Assembly (NCBI GenBank): GCA_009774765.1
Contig: VSOK01000029.1
Span: 1-33,293, forward strand
Reading direction: 5' to 3'
DNA: 33,293 bases
Source: Bacteroidales bacterium
Lineage (GTDB): Bacteria > Bacteroidota > Bacteroidia > Bacteroidales > UBA932
Shown: positions 25,917-33,220 of the stretch, in pieces
How the letters are laid out: each line of letters starts with the position of its first letter
Numbering within the stretch: the stretch's first letter is position 1
Translations under genes and position numbers: made by a program
The notes under the pieces: model-generated
The model's input: the letters and a program-made list of their open reading frames with translations, nothing else
What the model was told of the DNA's origin: nothing
Databases searched by the model: none

Positions 25917-26020
25917 GCCGGGAAGATGTCACCTGGAGAATGGTCCACAGGGAAGATCACAAACCGGAAAGATTGCCACAAGGGAGAATACCCCATCGGG
26001 AAGATGATTTACCGGGAAAA
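25917..26020. repeat. Degenerate 16-base tandem repeat array (about 7 units)
   Basis: Units centred on (C)GGGAAGAT recur with the GGAAGA-like core at 25921, 25935, 25951, 25966, 25983, 25999 and 26015, spacings 14-17. Variants are GGAGAA, GGAAAG and GGAAAA. The period is not a multiple of three and no protein frame is convincing. Function is unknown. Confidence 0.6.
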
Positions 26021-26060
26021 GCCTGTGTCCATAAATATATCGGATTGTCCGCAAAACCCA

Positions 26061-26170
26061 GGTGGGTCTCTGTAAGCCGCTGGTTACAAAGCAATTGCAA
26101 ACAAGTATATCAATATACAGATATACTTGTTTGTAAAATATTGGACTTCAACAACTTACAAGACCCCACC
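26061..26170. repeat. Structured repeat element, copy B (110 bp)
   Basis: Outer arms GGTGGGTCTCTGTAAG (26061-26076) and CTTACAAGACCCCACC (26155-26170) pair with one bulge on each side. The inner hairpin TTGCAAACAAGTATATC (26095-26111) pairs with GATATACTTGTTTGTAA (26120-26136) over 17 positions with one G-T. The segments CAATTGCAAA (26092-26101) and TAAAATATTGGACTTCAA (26134-26151) match those of copy A (1937-2048) at 10 of 10 and 14 of 18 positions. The inner stem uses CAAG/CTTG where copy A uses GCAG/CTGC, a paired change. It is flanked by unrelated repeats and encodes nothing. Confidence 0.72.
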
Positions 26171-26200
26171 CTATTACAGACTCTGCACGCAATCACTACC

Positions 26201-26327
26201 GCCTCGGAAGAGTACAAATAAATTTGTCCTCCGCTCTCGGCTTAAATGTTTATTTTAAAGCTTGCGCTTTACAATAAATGCTGCGCCTCGGAAGAATCTG
26301 AATAAATTCAGCTTCTTCGCTCGGCTT
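26201..26327. repeat. Two tandem palindromic repeats upstream of manA
   Basis: Copies at 26201-26243 and 26285-26327 share the frame GCCTCGGAAGA...AATAAATT...CGCTC(TC)GGCTT with an offset of 84 bases. Each folds on itself: ACAAAT-AA-ATTTGT in the first, and GAAGAA-T-CTGAAT-AA-ATTCAG-C-TTCTTC in the second. The stem bases differ between copies but still pair. A small AAAGC-TTGC-GCTTT hairpin lies between them. The second copy ends 13 bases before the manA -7 box. Confidence 0.65.
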
Positions 26328-26340
26328 GCAATTTATTTTA

Positions 26341-26349
26341 TAAATTTGC
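26341..26349 (+). promoter_or_regulatory. Probable -7 promoter box of manA
   Basis: TAAATTTGC matches TAnnTTTGC, 27 bases before the ATG at 26376. This argues against the longer frame starting at 26262, which would begin upstream of the promoter. Confidence 0.6.
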
Positions 26350-26375
26350 AGCGATTTATTACGAAACGAAGATAT

Positions 26376-27695
26376 ATGGAAATAAAGAAGCAGCTATACC
26401 CGTTGAAATTCATCCCGATACCGTCAAAAAGAGTATGGGGAGGAAGCAATCTCATAGAAAAACTCGGAAAGGAACTTGTTGAAGTCGATGATGACGGAAA
26501 CGAGACCGCACTGACCTCAAAAGACAGGATCGGAGAAAGCTGGGAAATAGCCGATATGGGATTTGAGGATTCCGTAGTGGCCAACGGATGGCTTGCAGGC
26601 AACACCATCAGCGACCTGATGGAGACATATCTTGAAAGGATAGTCGGAGAAGACATATACCAATATTATGGCAGGCAGTTTCCGCTGCTCATAAAATTCC
26701 TTGATATCCAGGACAGGCTGTCCGTACAGGTGCACCCTGACGACGAAATCGCGGAGCAGCGTTACGACGCACTCGGGAAAAGCGAGATCTGGCATATTCT
26801 GGATGCCGCTCCCGGAGCAAAAATCTATGCCGGCTTCAACCGCGAGGTGTCTGCACAGGAACTCTATGACAGATGCCACAACGGCACTGTCGAAGAGATA
26901 CTCAACGTCATATATCCAAAGAAGGGAGATTCACTGTACATCACCCCGGGAACCGTCCACGCAGCCGACGGAGGACTTCTCATAGCGGAAATACAGGAGT
27001 CATCCGACCTTACTTTCAGACTGTACGACTGGGGACGCGAATTCAACCCTCAGACAGCACGTGAGATGCACCTTGAAGAAGCGATAGACCTGATCAACTA
27101 CAGCAGATTCGATGAAAGCCTGTATATCAAGGCAGAACACGACTGCAGCCACCACAATGCAGGGCACCACGGCCATCACGATGACAGCTGCGGACACGAC
27201 CACCAGGACGAAATCGTACAAAAGCTCGTCCAGAGCCCGCAGTTCACTGTCAACAAGCTGAAAGTGTCAGATCCGCTTCATATCTATACAGAGAAATTCG
27301 GAAGATTCATAATCTACATCTGCATAAAAGGCGAAGTTGACATCCAGATACCTTCCACGAACGGCAACGGGGAAAAGGTTACGGAAAGCTACCGCCTCAA
27401 AAAAGGGGAAACAGTACTCATCCCTGCAGATATGCCGGATTTCTTCATAGTTCCTGTAGACAGGGACTCCGAGCTTCTGGAAGCAATGATAGAAAAATCG
27501 GAAGAAATGGATGAATACATCAATCCTGACACTGATCCGTACCTCGAAGGAGAAGACTACGAAGGAATGGAGGACGAAGACTTTGATGATGAATGCTGCG
27601 GTGAAGACTGCGATGAAGACGAATGCGGCCACGAGCATTGCACCTGTGGTCATCCATCATCACAACTGATCAGGACAATCCGAAAAGACATCTGA
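26376..27695 (+). CDS. manA: Class I mannose-6-phosphate isomerase with His-rich and Cys-rich additions
   Basis: 439 residues from the ATG downstream of the promoter box. The isomerase core shows KRVWGG, IGESWEIADM, PLLIKFLDIQDRLSVQVHPDDE (zinc ligands in QVHPDD), GKSEIWHILDA, YITPGTVHAADGG and FRLYDWGR. It interconverts mannose-6-phosphate and fructose-6-phosphate, supplying GDP-sugar synthesis. Bacterial relatives of this short class are about 320 residues. The extra length is an insert at 255-277 with nine His and two Cys, and an acidic tail (about 390-430) with six Cys and three His between 407 and 426. These could bind or store metal such as zinc; this is inference. The stop is one base before the ATG of the S4-domain gene, so the two are cotranscribed. 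Confidence 0.93.
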   Translation: MEIKKQLYPLKFIPIPSKRVWGGSNLIEKLGKELVEVDDDGNETALTSKDRIGESWEIADMGFEDSVVANGWLAGNTISDLMETYLERIVGEDIYQYYGRQFPLLIKFLDIQDRLSVQVHPDDEIAEQRYDALGKSEIWHILDAAPGAKIYAGFNREVSAQELYDRCHNGTVEEILNVIYPKKGDSLYITPGTVHAADGGLLIAEIQESSDLTFRLYDWGREFNPQTAREMHLEEAIDLINYSRFDESLYIKAEHDCSHHNAGHHGHHDDSCGHDHQDEIVQKLVQSPQFTVNKLKVSDPLHIYTEKFGRFIIYICIKGEVDIQIPSTNGNGEKVTESYRLKKGETVLIPADMPDFFIVPVDRDSELLEAMIEKSEEMDEYINPDTDPYLEGEDYEGMEDEDFDDECCGEDCDEDECGHEHCTCGHPSSQLIRTIRKDI

Positions 27696-27696
27696 A

Positions 27697-28164
27697 ATGG
27701 AAGTCAGAATAGACAAATATCTGTGGGCCATCAGGGTATTCAAGACCAGGAGCGAAGCGACAGACGCCTGCAAAGGCGGCAAGATACGGGTCAACGGCAA
27801 TGACATCAAGCCATCCAAATCAATAAAGCCCGGAGACATCATAACCGCCCGTAAAGGCCCTATAGCATTCACATACAAAGTATTGGCTCTTGTCGAGAAG
27901 CGTCAGGGAGCCAAACTGGTCCCCAATTATGCCGAGAATATAACTCCACAGGAGGAACTGGACAAGCTAAGGCATCCTGTGGAGACATTTTTCCTCAAAC
28001 GCGATCCAGGCGCGGGACGTCCGACCAAAAAGGACCGCCGCCAGATGGATACGCTGTGGGATTCACTCAGCTATGAAGTACCGGATGATGTCGCGGAAAA
28101 TATCGCCGGACAGTTCGGATTTGATTTTGAAGATGAATCCGAAGATGATTTTGAAGACCTTTAG
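27697..28164 (+). CDS. S4-domain RNA-binding protein (Hsp15/RqcP-like)
   Basis: 155 residues. The S4 RNA-binding fold occupies about 1-65: RIDKYLWAIRVFKTRSEATDACKGGKIRVNG is split by the usual helix-strand turn, then KPGDIIT. The order matches Hsp15, a heat-shock protein that binds stalled 50S subunits carrying nascent chains. Downstream are FFLKRDPGAGRPTKKDRR, a basic segment, and an acidic tail ending EDDFEDL. It is tightly coupled to manA (1-base gap) and converges on the GT90 gene (5-base gap). Ribosome rescue or rRNA binding is the likely role; the exact family member is not resolved. Confidence 0.85.
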   Translation: MEVRIDKYLWAIRVFKTRSEATDACKGGKIRVNGNDIKPSKSIKPGDIITARKGPIAFTYKVLALVEKRQGAKLVPNYAENITPQEELDKLRHPVETFFLKRDPGAGRPTKKDRRQMDTLWDSLSYEVPDDVAENIAGQFGFDFEDESEDDFEDL

Positions 28165-28169
28165 CCGGC

Positions 28170-29135
28170 TCAGATCTGTCCGGAAAGTTCAAAATATTTC
28201 TTCAGCACGAAATACTCTATAATCTGCTCACGGATATCGTTGTCACCGGTAAAGCGGCTGACATATTTATGGGCATTGTCAATGATATGGAGGCACTCTT
28301 CCGGATGTGAGGAATAGTATTCAAGTTTCTCGTCAAGATCGGAGAAATCGGGTCTTATTTCAATATAATGCACTCCGGGAAGCAGGGTGCCTTCCATAAA
28401 CCAGGTCTCGCAGGTCGGTTTCGGCATCACGGCGATCGAATTGCTGCTCATTATCCATTTGAGGCTCGTCGCCACGTCATTGCCCTCAAGAGAAAGTATG
28501 TATTTATACTTAAGCTGCTCTTCTATTGACATCCTCGGCCTGATCCATTCATCAGGGAGCCCCGGCATATTTCTGATGCTTCCACAGTCACAGATACCGC
28601 TTCCGAACCACTTGTGCATAAACTCAGCCCTGTTCTGCTTCTGCGCATCTCCGATGTCGGCACGGAACACTCCCATATCAGACTTGTCGCGGAAGGCAAT
28701 CGGATCCGAAATGAAATTGAAATGGCGGCATATGTCGAGCTTCAATATCACATTGTTGGAATTGCCGTCACAAATCGGGCGGCTTTTGGTTATGACAGGA
28801 ACCTTTTCAATCCAGTTCACATCCCCGAATTCGTATGAGATTCTCAATGAAGGGTCAAAATGGCGAGTGCCTTTCCACAAGTCGATCCTGTAGATGGAAT
28901 GTCTGCGCCCGCGGGCCATCTCACGCAATGTGACGGCATCTTCAGGAAGACTGAAAGGAGAGCTGATACGATTGTAATAATCCACCCTTTCAAGAATATA
29001 TTCCTGGTCCGCGCTTTCCCTGAAAAGCCTTTCAAGGCGTGCTCCACCCGAAGAATAGAACATACGAGGCATCGCCATTGCGGCAAATCCGCCAAGACGG
29101 TAGGAAAAGACTTTAGGACTGTACTTTCTGCTCAT
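28170..29135 (-). CDS. Probable GT90-family (CAP10-like) glycosyltransferase
   Basis: 321 residues, no signal peptide or membrane helix. The C-terminal part carries the pattern of LPS-modifying/CAP10-type enzymes: LKYKYILSLEGNDVATSLKWIM, SIAVMPKPTCETWF, LLPGVHYIEIRPDFSDLDEKL. An earlier VPVITKSRPI segment and RAEFMHKW fit the same fold. Such enzymes add a sugar (xylose or glucose in characterised members) to surface glycans or lipid A-linked chains. The donor and acceptor here are unknown. The gene is isolated on the minus strand between plus-strand core genes, and no sugar biosynthesis genes sit with it. Family call is likely rather than certain. Confidence 0.72.
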   Translation of the reverse strand: MSRKYSPKVFSYRLGGFAAMAMPRMFYSSGGARLERLFRESADQEYILERVDYYNRISSPFSLPEDAVTLREMARGRRHSIYRIDLWKGTRHFDPSLRISYEFGDVNWIEKVPVITKSRPICDGNSNNVILKLDICRHFNFISDPIAFRDKSDMGVFRADIGDAQKQNRAEFMHKWFGSGICDCGSIRNMPGLPDEWIRPRMSIEEQLKYKYILSLEGNDVATSLKWIMSSNSIAVMPKPTCETWFMEGTLLPGVHYIEIRPDFSDLDEKLEYYSSHPEECLHIIDNAHKYVSRFTGDNDIREQIIEYFVLKKYFELSGQI

Positions 29136-29157
29136 ACCTTTTAGAAGATTCTTTTAA

Positions 29158-29228
29158 GAAGCTGTTTAAATTCTTGTCATTATCAAAAAGACCATAAAAG
29201 AATTTTTGAATAAAATTTAAACAGTTTC
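29158..29228. repeat. 15-base inverted repeat between the GT90 gene and pgi
   Basis: GAAGCTGTTTAAATT (29158-29172) and AATTTAAACAGTTTC (29214-29228) are complementary at 14 of 15 positions with a 41-base spacer that itself has TTCTT/AAGAA pairs. It fits a short palindromic intergenic repeat or a regulatory hairpin shared by the divergent genes. No T-run follows, so a terminator is unlikely. Confidence 0.5.
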
Positions 29229-29271
29229 TAACATTTGAACTTATAAATATACAGAATTTAAATAAAAAAAC

Positions 29272-29280
29272 TAATTTTGC
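29272..29280 (+). promoter_or_regulatory. Probable -7 promoter box of pgi
   Basis: TAATTTTGC is a full TAnnTTTGC match, 20 bases before the ATG at 29301. It includes the TTG codon at 29277 of a longer frame, which therefore cannot be the start. Confidence 0.6.
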
Positions 29281-29300
29281 GACACAAAAAATTGACAGCA

Positions 29301-30638
29301 ATGATTAAGGTAAATGCAGGAGGATGCAGCTCCTTTGTAAAAGATGCAGAATATAAGGAATATGTAGAAAAAGCTCTTTCAGCTTTTGATGTACTTGAAA
29401 GTGAAACCGGAGCAGGAAATGATTTCTTGGGTTGGAAACATCTTCCTACACAGACACCGGACTCATTGATATCGGAATGCGAGGCTATAAAAGACCTCTG
29501 GGCGTCCAAAGGCGTAGACCTTGTCGTAGTGATCGGCATCGGAGGTTCATATCTCGGAGCAAAATGCGCAATCGAAGCGCTGTCGCATTCTTTCGCAAAA
29601 CAGCTCGCATCCAAGAACGGCCCTGAAATCGTATTCGCAGGACACAATCTTTCCGAGGAATACATCTGCGAACTTATGGACCTTATGAAGGAAAGAAATG
29701 TCGCTGCAGTGGTGATTTCCAAATCAGGAACGACCACAGAGCCGGCAGTAGCATTCAGGCTTATCAAACAATATATCGAGACAGTATACGGAGCCAAAGA
29801 AGCAGCAGAGCGCATCGTAGCTGTCACAGACGCCCACAAAGGCGCGCTTAAATCACTTTCCACACAGGAAGGCTACAAGACTTTCGTCATCGAGGACAAT
29901 GTCGGAGGACGTTTCTCCGTACTTACTCCTGTGGGAATCCTCCCTATCGTACTTGCAGGCTTTGATATGAGAGCTATGCTCAAAGGTGCGGCCGAGATGG
30001 AAAAATGCTGCGGAGAGCGTTCCGAAGAGAACCCTGCCATAGCATACGCGGCCATAAGGAATCTTCTGTACAGCAAAGGCAAGAAAGTGGAGATCCTTGT
30101 ATCCTACAACCCTAAGCTCCAGTATCTCGGAGAATGGTGGAAACAGCTCTACGGAGAGTCCGAAGGAAAGGACGGAAAAGGCATTTTCCCTGCATCCGTA
30201 AGCTTTACCACAGATCTGCATTCTATGGGACAATACATCCAGGACGGCGAAAGGATGCTGATGGAGACTGTTGTAACAGTAGAGAAGAGCAACCGCGATA
30301 TGACAATCGCAAATGATCCACAGAATCTTGACGGGCTCAACTTCCTTACAGGAAAGCATGTGGAAGAATGCAACGCAATGGCCGAACTCGGAACCAAGCT
30401 GGCTCATATAGACGGAGGAGTTCCTCAGATTTCCGTATCAATAGAGAAAATCGATGAATTCAATCTCGGAGGACTGTTCTACTTCTTCGAGAAAGCCTGC
30501 GGAATCAGCGGATATATCCTCGGAGTCAACCCGTTCAACCAGCCAGGTGTGGAGGCGTACAAGAAAAATATGTTCGCTCTCCTTGGAAAGCCAGGCTATG
30601 AAGAGCAGGCAAAGGCACTCCGCGACAGACTTAAATAA
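29301..30638 (+). CDS. pgi: Glucose-6-phosphate isomerase
   Basis: 445 residues, the short form found in Bacteroidota and Firmicutes. Motifs are VVVIGIGGSYLGAKCAIEAL, VISKSGTTTEPAVAFR (phosphate-binding SKSGTT), DNVGGRFSVLTPVGILP, the catalytic-Glu region MGQYIQDGERMLMET, and NPFNQPGVEAYKKNMF near the C-terminus. It interconverts glucose-6-phosphate and fructose-6-phosphate. The start is ATG 29301 because the preceding TTG lies in the -7 box. It precedes hisS by 110 bases with a hairpin between. Confidence 0.97.
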   Translation: MIKVNAGGCSSFVKDAEYKEYVEKALSAFDVLESETGAGNDFLGWKHLPTQTPDSLISECEAIKDLWASKGVDLVVVIGIGGSYLGAKCAIEALSHSFAKQLASKNGPEIVFAGHNLSEEYICELMDLMKERNVAAVVISKSGTTTEPAVAFRLIKQYIETVYGAKEAAERIVAVTDAHKGALKSLSTQEGYKTFVIEDNVGGRFSVLTPVGILPIVLAGFDMRAMLKGAAEMEKCCGERSEENPAIAYAAIRNLLYSKGKKVEILVSYNPKLQYLGEWWKQLYGESEGKDGKGIFPASVSFTTDLHSMGQYIQDGERMLMETVVTVEKSNRDMTIANDPQNLDGLNFLTGKHVEECNAMAELGTKLAHIDGGVPQISVSIEKIDEFNLGGLFYFFEKACGISGYILGVNPFNQPGVEAYKKNMFALLGKPGYEEQAKALRDRLK

Positions 30639-30698
30639 CAATTCGCGTACAAGGGCAGGCCGGTCATACCGGGATAAGCCCATTTCAGAAATATCGGC

Positions 30699-30726
30699 AT
30701 CCCGGGCTTGCCCGGGATATCCTTTT
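30699..30726 (+). terminator. GC-rich hairpin after pgi, probable terminator
   Basis: ATCCCGGGC (30699-30707) and GCCCGGGAT (30710-30718) pair perfectly around TT, with a short T run at 30723-30726. An upstream stretch (30669-30681) could pair with 30704-30715 instead, so two folds compete. It ends 22 bases before the hisS ATG, so it may attenuate rather than fully stop. Confidence 0.6.
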
Positions 30727-30748
30727 AATCCAAAATTCTACAGCAAAA

Positions 30749-32155
30749 ATGGCACAGAAACCTTCCATACCCAAAGGTACAAGAGACTTCGGACCTGCTG
30801 AAATGGCAGGAAGGAACTACATATTCGACACGATACGTTCCGTGTTCAAGACTTACGGATACGCACCGATAGAGACTCCGTCAATGGAGAATCTGAGCAC
30901 TCTTCTTGGAAAATACGGTGATGAAGGTGACAAGCTGCTGTTCAGAATCCTCAATTCGGGAGATTCATTTTCAGGCATCGACTTCTCTGAATACCATATT
31001 GAAGGCGACAACTACAACAGCAAAGCCCTCTCTCTCAAAGTATGCGAGAAAGGACTCCGCTATGATCTGACGGTGCCGTTCGCGAGATTTGTCGTACAGC
31101 ATCAGAATGAGATTTCATTCCCGTTCAAAAGATACCAGATTCAGCCGGTATGGCGTGCAGACCGACCTCAGAAAGGCAGATACAGGGAATTCTACCAGTG
31201 CGATGTGGACGTGATCGGTTCACGTTCGCTTCTGAATGAACTGGAGCTTGTACAGATAGTCGACAGGGTATTCCGTCTGTTCGACGTGAATGTCCTCATC
31301 AAAATAAACAACAGAAAAGTTCTTACAGGACTGTCTGAAATATGCGGATTCCCGGACAAGGTTGTCGATATAACAGTAGCCATCGACAAGATTGACAAGA
31401 TCGGTCTTGAAGCGGTGGAAGCGGAAATGAAGGAAAAAGGGTTGGATGACGCAGCTGTGGAAGTCATACGCCCTGTGCTCTCCCTCAGCGGCACGACAGC
31501 TGAAAAGATTGAAGTTATGCGTGAACTTATGAACGGCCGGTCAGCATCCGGAATAGTCTCGGATACAGGTCTGAAAGGGCTTGAGGAACTTGAGGAGCTG
31601 TTCGGACTCATCGGTGCGGCAGGCATAGAGCAGGAAGTTGAAATAGACCTTTCCCTTGCACGCGGTCTGAACTACTACACCGGAGCCATCTTTGAGGTGA
31701 AAGCAAAGGACTTCCCTATCGGAAGCATCTGCGGAGGAGGACGTTATGACAATCTCACTGGAATATTCGGGCTGCCGAATATGTCCGGAGTCGGAATTTC
31801 ATTCGGAGCCGACCGCATATATGATGTACTGAAGGGTCTGGACAAATTCCCTTCAGAGGTCAAATCAACGACAAAGGTCCTGTTTGCGAATATGGGATCC
31901 GATGAGTTGAAATACCTGATCCCTATAGTCAAAGGACTGAGGGAGGCTGGAGTATCCTGCGAAATATATCCGGAGTCCGGCAAACTTAAGAAACAGTTCG
32001 AATATGCGGACAGGAAATCCATTCCGTTCATTTCAATCACTGGAGGCGACGAGATCGCTGCCGGCACGGTCAACCTGAAAAATCTTTCAAGCGGTGAGCA
32101 GAAGAATTTCAGCAAAGATGATATCCAGGCCATACTCGATTTTCTGATAGGATAA
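30749..32155 (+). CDS. hisS: Histidine--tRNA ligase
   Basis: 468 residues. The class II synthetase signs are IPKGTRDFGPAEM at the start, the motif 2 region FKRYQIQPVWRADRPQKGRYREFYQCD, the histidine-specific LARGLNYYTGAIFE, and GGGRYDNLTGIFG with GVGISFGADRIYD (motif 3). A small anticodon-binding domain occupies about 370-468. It attaches histidine to tRNA-His in the cytoplasm. A hairpin lies just upstream and a terminator just downstream, so it may be a single-gene unit or read from pgi. Confidence 0.97.
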   Translation: MAQKPSIPKGTRDFGPAEMAGRNYIFDTIRSVFKTYGYAPIETPSMENLSTLLGKYGDEGDKLLFRILNSGDSFSGIDFSEYHIEGDNYNSKALSLKVCEKGLRYDLTVPFARFVVQHQNEISFPFKRYQIQPVWRADRPQKGRYREFYQCDVDVIGSRSLLNELELVQIVDRVFRLFDVNVLIKINNRKVLTGLSEICGFPDKVVDITVAIDKIDKIGLEAVEAEMKEKGLDDAAVEVIRPVLSLSGTTAEKIEVMRELMNGRSASGIVSDTGLKGLEELEELFGLIGAAGIEQEVEIDLSLARGLNYYTGAIFEVKAKDFPIGSICGGGRYDNLTGIFGLPNMSGVGISFGADRIYDVLKGLDKFPSEVKSTTKVLFANMGSDELKYLIPIVKGLREAGVSCEIYPESGKLKKQFEYADRKSIPFISITGGDEIAAGTVNLKNLSSGEQKNFSKDDIQAILDFLIG

Positions 32156-32175
32156 ATTTTATTTATATAATTGAG

Positions 32176-32213
32176 CTCCGTCTTATATGCCCAGGCATAT
32201 CCGGCGGAGTTTT
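32176..32213 (+). terminator. Probable terminator of hisS
   Basis: CTCCG (32176-32180) pairs with CGGAG (32205-32209), and inside it ATATGCC pairs with GGCATAT around CA. Four T residues follow. It lies 20 bases after the hisS stop and 15 bases before the next ATG. Confidence 0.75.
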
Positions 32214-32227
32214 ATATTTATACAAAG

Positions 32228-33124
32228 ATGGCGAAACTAAGCAAGGAGTCGGTTGCGGGATATGCCGCAGGAATCACTACAGGCGTCACATACGGTCTGA
32301 ACCCGTTGTTTGCAGTCCCTCTGATGCGAGACGGAGCAAATGTGGACACGATCCTATTTTTCAGATATTTCATATCCGTATTCATCCTCGGAGGATGGCT
32401 GCTTGTCCGCGGACTAAGTTTCAAGGTATCTTCAAAGCAGCTTCTGAGACTGTCTATCCTCGGTATGCTGTTTGCCGCAAGCAGTTTCTGCCTGTTTGAA
32501 GCCTACAGATATATTCCGTCAGGTCTTGCCACAACCATTGTATTCCTGTACCCTGTGCTGGTGGCCATAATTATGGTGTTTATGAAAGTCTACCCTACCT
32601 GGCAGGTATGGCTTGCCATAATAATGACTTTCATCGGAGTAATCATATTGTGCAGGACGGACTCTCCCCAGACATTCCAATGGAGCGGAGTCGCATTGGC
32701 CGTGAGTTCGGCACTCGCATACGCAATGTTCATAGTGATCGTCAACAGAAGCCGCAGGCTGAGGACAGTCCCGAATACGCTCCTGACATTCTATGCCCTC
32801 CTCGCCGGGTCATTATGCTTTTTCATACATATCCTCACGGCAGGACATCCGTTGATTCAGGGAATATCAGGATGGACGTCCTGGACCAACCTTGTCTGTC
32901 TCGCAATCCTTCCGACCATAATATCCACAGCAACGCTGGCCGCATCAACACGTCTGATCGGAGCGACAAAGGCTTCCGTACTCGGGGTATTCGAACCGGT
33001 TACGGCCATACTTGTCGGAGCATTGGCATTCGGTGAAAGCATCACAGTCAACATCATCATCGGAATAGCCCTCACAATGGCCGCCATAGTCTTTATGATA
33101 GCCTCCTCAAAACCAGCAAAATAG
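32228..33124 (+). CDS. EamA/DMT-superfamily transporter
   Basis: 298 residues with about ten hydrophobic segments arranged as two EamA repeats. The first runs from GYAAGITTGVTYGLNPLF through YIPSGLATTIVFLYPVLVAIIMVF. The second runs from GVALAVSSALAYAMFIVI through ATKASVLGVFEPVTAILVGALAFGE, the last being the hallmark of the repeat. Members move small metabolites across the inner membrane, often amino acids or their derivatives; the substrate here cannot be told. The frame extends back to a TTG at 32171, but that lies inside the hisS terminator, so ATG 32228 is preferred. No strong promoter box is visible ahead of it. Confidence 0.9.
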   Translation: MAKLSKESVAGYAAGITTGVTYGLNPLFAVPLMRDGANVDTILFFRYFISVFILGGWLLVRGLSFKVSSKQLLRLSILGMLFAASSFCLFEAYRYIPSGLATTIVFLYPVLVAIIMVFMKVYPTWQVWLAIIMTFIGVIILCRTDSPQTFQWSGVALAVSSALAYAMFIVIVNRSRRLRTVPNTLLTFYALLAGSLCFFIHILTAGHPLIQGISGWTSWTNLVCLAILPTIISTATLAASTRLIGATKASVLGVFEPVTAILVGALAFGESITVNIIIGIALTMAAIVFMIASSKPAK

Positions 33125-33178
33125 AATGTCCCTGATCCATACATAATATACGTAAGAATCAAATTAATCAGAAAAATA

Positions 33179-33210
33179 TTTGCAGATTTAAAAATAATGC
33201 TTACCTTTGC
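33179..33210 (+). promoter_or_regulatory. Canonical Bacteroidota promoter of the tRNA gene
   Basis: TTTG (33179-33182), 19-base spacer, TACCTTTGC (33202-33210). This is the only site in the window with both boxes at the standard distance. The tRNA begins 11 bases downstream. Confidence 0.85.
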
Positions 33211-33220
33211 AATCCAATAT

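Noticed and set aside
25917..26020. Regular repeats that might be a CRISPR array.
   Set aside because: Units are only 14-17 bases with no unique spacers and no cas genes nearby.
25940..26221. A 93-codon plus-strand frame across the repeat region.
   Set aside because: It runs through non-coding tandem repeats and the structured element, and its protein resembles nothing; it is a by-product of repeat composition.
26262..26375. A 38-residue N-terminal extension of ManA.
   Set aside because: The -7 box at 26341-26349 lies inside it, and family proteins begin close to the KKQLYPLKF segment.
32171..32227. A 19-residue extension of the EamA transporter from a TTG codon.
   Set aside because: It lies within the hisS terminator hairpin and adds a non-hydrophobic leader unlike the family.
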